Shown: positions 62,401-64,000 of the stretch, piece by piece
How the letters are laid out: each line of letters begins with the position of its first letter
Numbering within the stretch: the first letter of the stretch is position 1
NCBI RefSeq assembly: GCF_018320785.1
Contig: NC_054886.1
Span: 27,477,732 to 27,541,731 of the forward strand
From: Cheilinus undulatus
Lineage: Eukaryota; Chordata; Actinopteri; Labriformes; Labridae
Direction: 5' to 3'
Length of the DNA: 64,000 nt
The notes under the pieces: model-generated
What the model was told of the DNA's origin: nothing
The model's database searches: none
The model's input: the letters and a program-made list of their open reading frames with translations, nothing else
Translations under genes and position numbers: made by a program

Positions 62401-63583
62401 TACAACGGTAAACATGGCCCTGTCCATACTTTTCCGAGATGTGTTGGTGCCATTGAAATCAAAATTAGCAGGTATTTTCATGAAATGGTAAAATGACTCA
62501 GTGTCAACATCTGACATAATAAAGAGATTTGATTATCATTTGATTATTCTTTCATTTACATTTTACACAGAGTCACAACTTTGATTGAATTGGGGTTTTA
62601 AGTAAAGTTAGGCATTTGTTCATCTAACTCTTGTTTGGCCATTTTTCTTACTGTTAGCATACTCTCTCTTTTTCTAGCTTTAAAGCATGAGTCTATCAGA
62701 CTTTTATGGCTTTGTCAAGCTCTTAGCATTTGCTACATGTTAACACTAACATGCAGCATACTCATTAACCCTTTCACAGTCATAGATGTTGTTATTCAAG
62801 TCAAGTTTGCAACATTTGAAAGATATTTTTGTCTAAACTGATCAGATTTTTACCCACGCCAATGAAATCAGCAGGTGGTTATGTAAAGGGTTCTATATCT
62901 TTGTATGTTTCTTTGTTTGTATGTGTACAAGATAACTCGAGAGTGGAAAGTCAGATCTTCACCAAACTTTCAGGCAATATTGGGATAGTGACAGAGAAGA
63001 AACGATTAGATTTTGGTGATGATCCGCGCACCCGTGCGGTTTTTCTCTGACGTCAAATTTTGAACACCATAAGAGTTTGAGTTCCTTGGTGGCGCTGCTT
63101 AGGCGTGGGTCTGCTGCCTCAAACGGCCATTCTAGTTTACAGTTAAATCACCTCTTAGAGTGGATGATTCTGTGATGGCATCTTACCTCAGTAACTTTCA
63201 TGATTCTCTTGTCCCAGGACAATCTGGGGGCCGGCGTTGTGACCAAAATCGATGGCCTCATGACCCTTATTGGCATTGTGAGTGTGGATCAGAGCTGCAC
63301 CGATCATGGATATCTCAGACCGTTCACTGCCGTGGCCCCGTTCTACAGCTTCATCCAAGGAGTGGCCTGTGACGTCCCACCGGTCTTCGTTCCCTTCCAC
63401 CCCACAGGATTTGACCCTGACACCAACTTCATCTGTCCAGCACCTGGTCATCCTGAGCCGGGACTACCAGTGGATGGCAAGGAGGGTTTTGAGGACATTT
63501 TTACTGATGGTGTAGCAGGGATGCACTCTTCCCCCTTCATCTTCCTCTGTGTTCTTGTTCTCTCCCTCTTCATTACTCACTGA
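59437..63583 (+). CDS. Gene F: GPI-anchored S1 pseudoprotease, possibly frame-broken in exon 4
   Basis: Exons are 59437-59494 (signal peptide MPLWKFLFGVALNVLLTLE), 60533-60556, 60747-60876, exon 4 ending at 61326, 61417-61550 and 63218-63583. By homology exon 4 starts at 61095 (GRHYISFSETQ), but that frame meets TGA at 61147-61149. Starting instead after the CAG at 61130-61132 (61133-61326) restores phase 1 at the donor and gives an open protein of about 301 residues lacking one strand. His57 is kept (TDGHC), Asp102 is Gly (KDGICLL), Ser195 is Leu (CLDNLGAG) and Asp189 is Asn. Cys191 and Cys220 are kept. The last exon has almost no Pro-rich linker before the GPI-type tail [16 protein letters not shown]. 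Gene F is the most divergent of the complete members. Confidence 0.75.
59820..59945 (-). mobile_element. tRNA-derived SINE fragment
   Basis: On the minus strand, TGGCTCAGCAGTTAGA resembles a pol III A box. About 40 bases later GGTTCAAGTCA resembles a B box. The AT-rich tail is not clear. It lies in intron 1 of gene F. Confidence 0.55.
61640..62605. mobile_element. MITE with long inverted ends (shared family 1), gene F intron 5
   Basis: 61655-61860 and the reverse complement of 62390-62600 are both copies of the shared terminal region (TGTAAAATGTGAATAAAAAC and relatives). The middle holds a header and a GTGGCAAAA-type array at about 62060-62350. Confidence 0.65.
62606..63217. other. End of gene F intron 5
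   Basis: No extra exon seen. A GATGATCCGCGCACCCGTGC stretch (63018-63037) is a small GC-rich island. The acceptor is TTGTCCCAG at 63209-63217. Confidence 0.5.
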
Positions 63584-63925
63584 TGAGAGAAATCATGAAA
63601 GAGTGAGATGGATCAGCTTTAGCCAGGCTGTTTTCTTTTCTTGGTGTCATTAAGCATAGGGGCACTATTACTGATTTGTCAAATGTTTTGTCTCATGTAA
63701 ATTTTAATAATTCTAACTGGCTTCATGTAAAATTTTCACAAAACTTCAAATGCATAATGGCCAATGATTCCTTGGGGAAGGGAGTTGTTGATTACAGCAT
63801 GTTTTCTGTGGTAACATAAAACTCATGTTTCCATTTTTCTCAGTGATGTTTAGGCTAACATAAGCTCTATTTTACACACTCATCAGTCATGAATGATCAT
63901 TGATTTAAAGCGTTGCAGAACGCCT

Positions 63926-63931
63926 AATAAA
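63926..63931 (+). promoter_or_regulatory. Candidate poly(A) signal of gene F
   Basis: AATAAA 343 bases after the stop codon, in a context shared with the signal behind gene B. Confidence 0.5.
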
Positions 63932-64000
63932 TGTGAATCTCATGTTCAATCTCTGTATTTTTTTCTTTGTCCAAATATACTGCTCTGGCTTAAACCAAAT

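Overview
The window is vertebrate, and almost certainly teleost fish, nuclear DNA. The evidence is spliced genes with GT-AG introns, Tc1/mariner and hAT DNA transposons, a chromodomain Ty3/Gypsy element of the kind common in fish, tRNA-derived SINE and LINE relics, and long simple-sequence arrays. No rRNA or CRISPR is present and I found no convincing tRNA. The species cannot be named from the sequence alone.

The genes form one tandem array, all on the + strand, of a chymotrypsin-fold (S1) serine protease-like family. Six members are visible: A (last exon only, 1608-2078), B (9633-23270), C (26982-30083, decayed), D (32028-41263), E (47005-53943) and F (59437-63583). The complete members share one plan: a 58-nt signal-peptide exon, a 9-27 nt microexon, three protease-fold exons and a long last exon. 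Intron phases are 1-1-2-1-0, the classic tryptase/trypsin pattern. The last exon ends the protease fold, adds a Pro/Cys-rich linker of variable length and finishes with a hydrophobic tail that looks like a GPI-attachment signal.

The array's main feature is that the family looks catalytically dead. The position of Ser195 is Leu, Ile, Thr or Gln, Asp102 is Gly or Ser, and the Arg/Lys-IVGG activation site is missing. His57 survives in C, D, E and F but is also lost in B. The disulfide framework, splice sites and reading frames of B, D and E are nevertheless intact, so these look like maintained, secreted or GPI-anchored pseudoproteases. F is open only if an internal splice acceptor is used. C is a pseudogene.

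The space between exons is dominated by repeats. A 5.3-kb Gypsy element with almost identical LTRs and a 5-bp target duplication sits antisense in intron 5 of B. A (GTGGCAAAAATGG)-like degenerate tandem repeat recurs in about a dozen blocks, once inside a hAT element with a perfect 8-bp target duplication. Other items are a long inverted repeat at 5254-6371, several minisatellites, Tc1-like copies at 25060-25900 and 55954-56986, and smaller relics. D and E are the most recent duplicate pair: their first exons are about 15.0 kb apart, and upstream promoter and downstream flank are recognisably shared.
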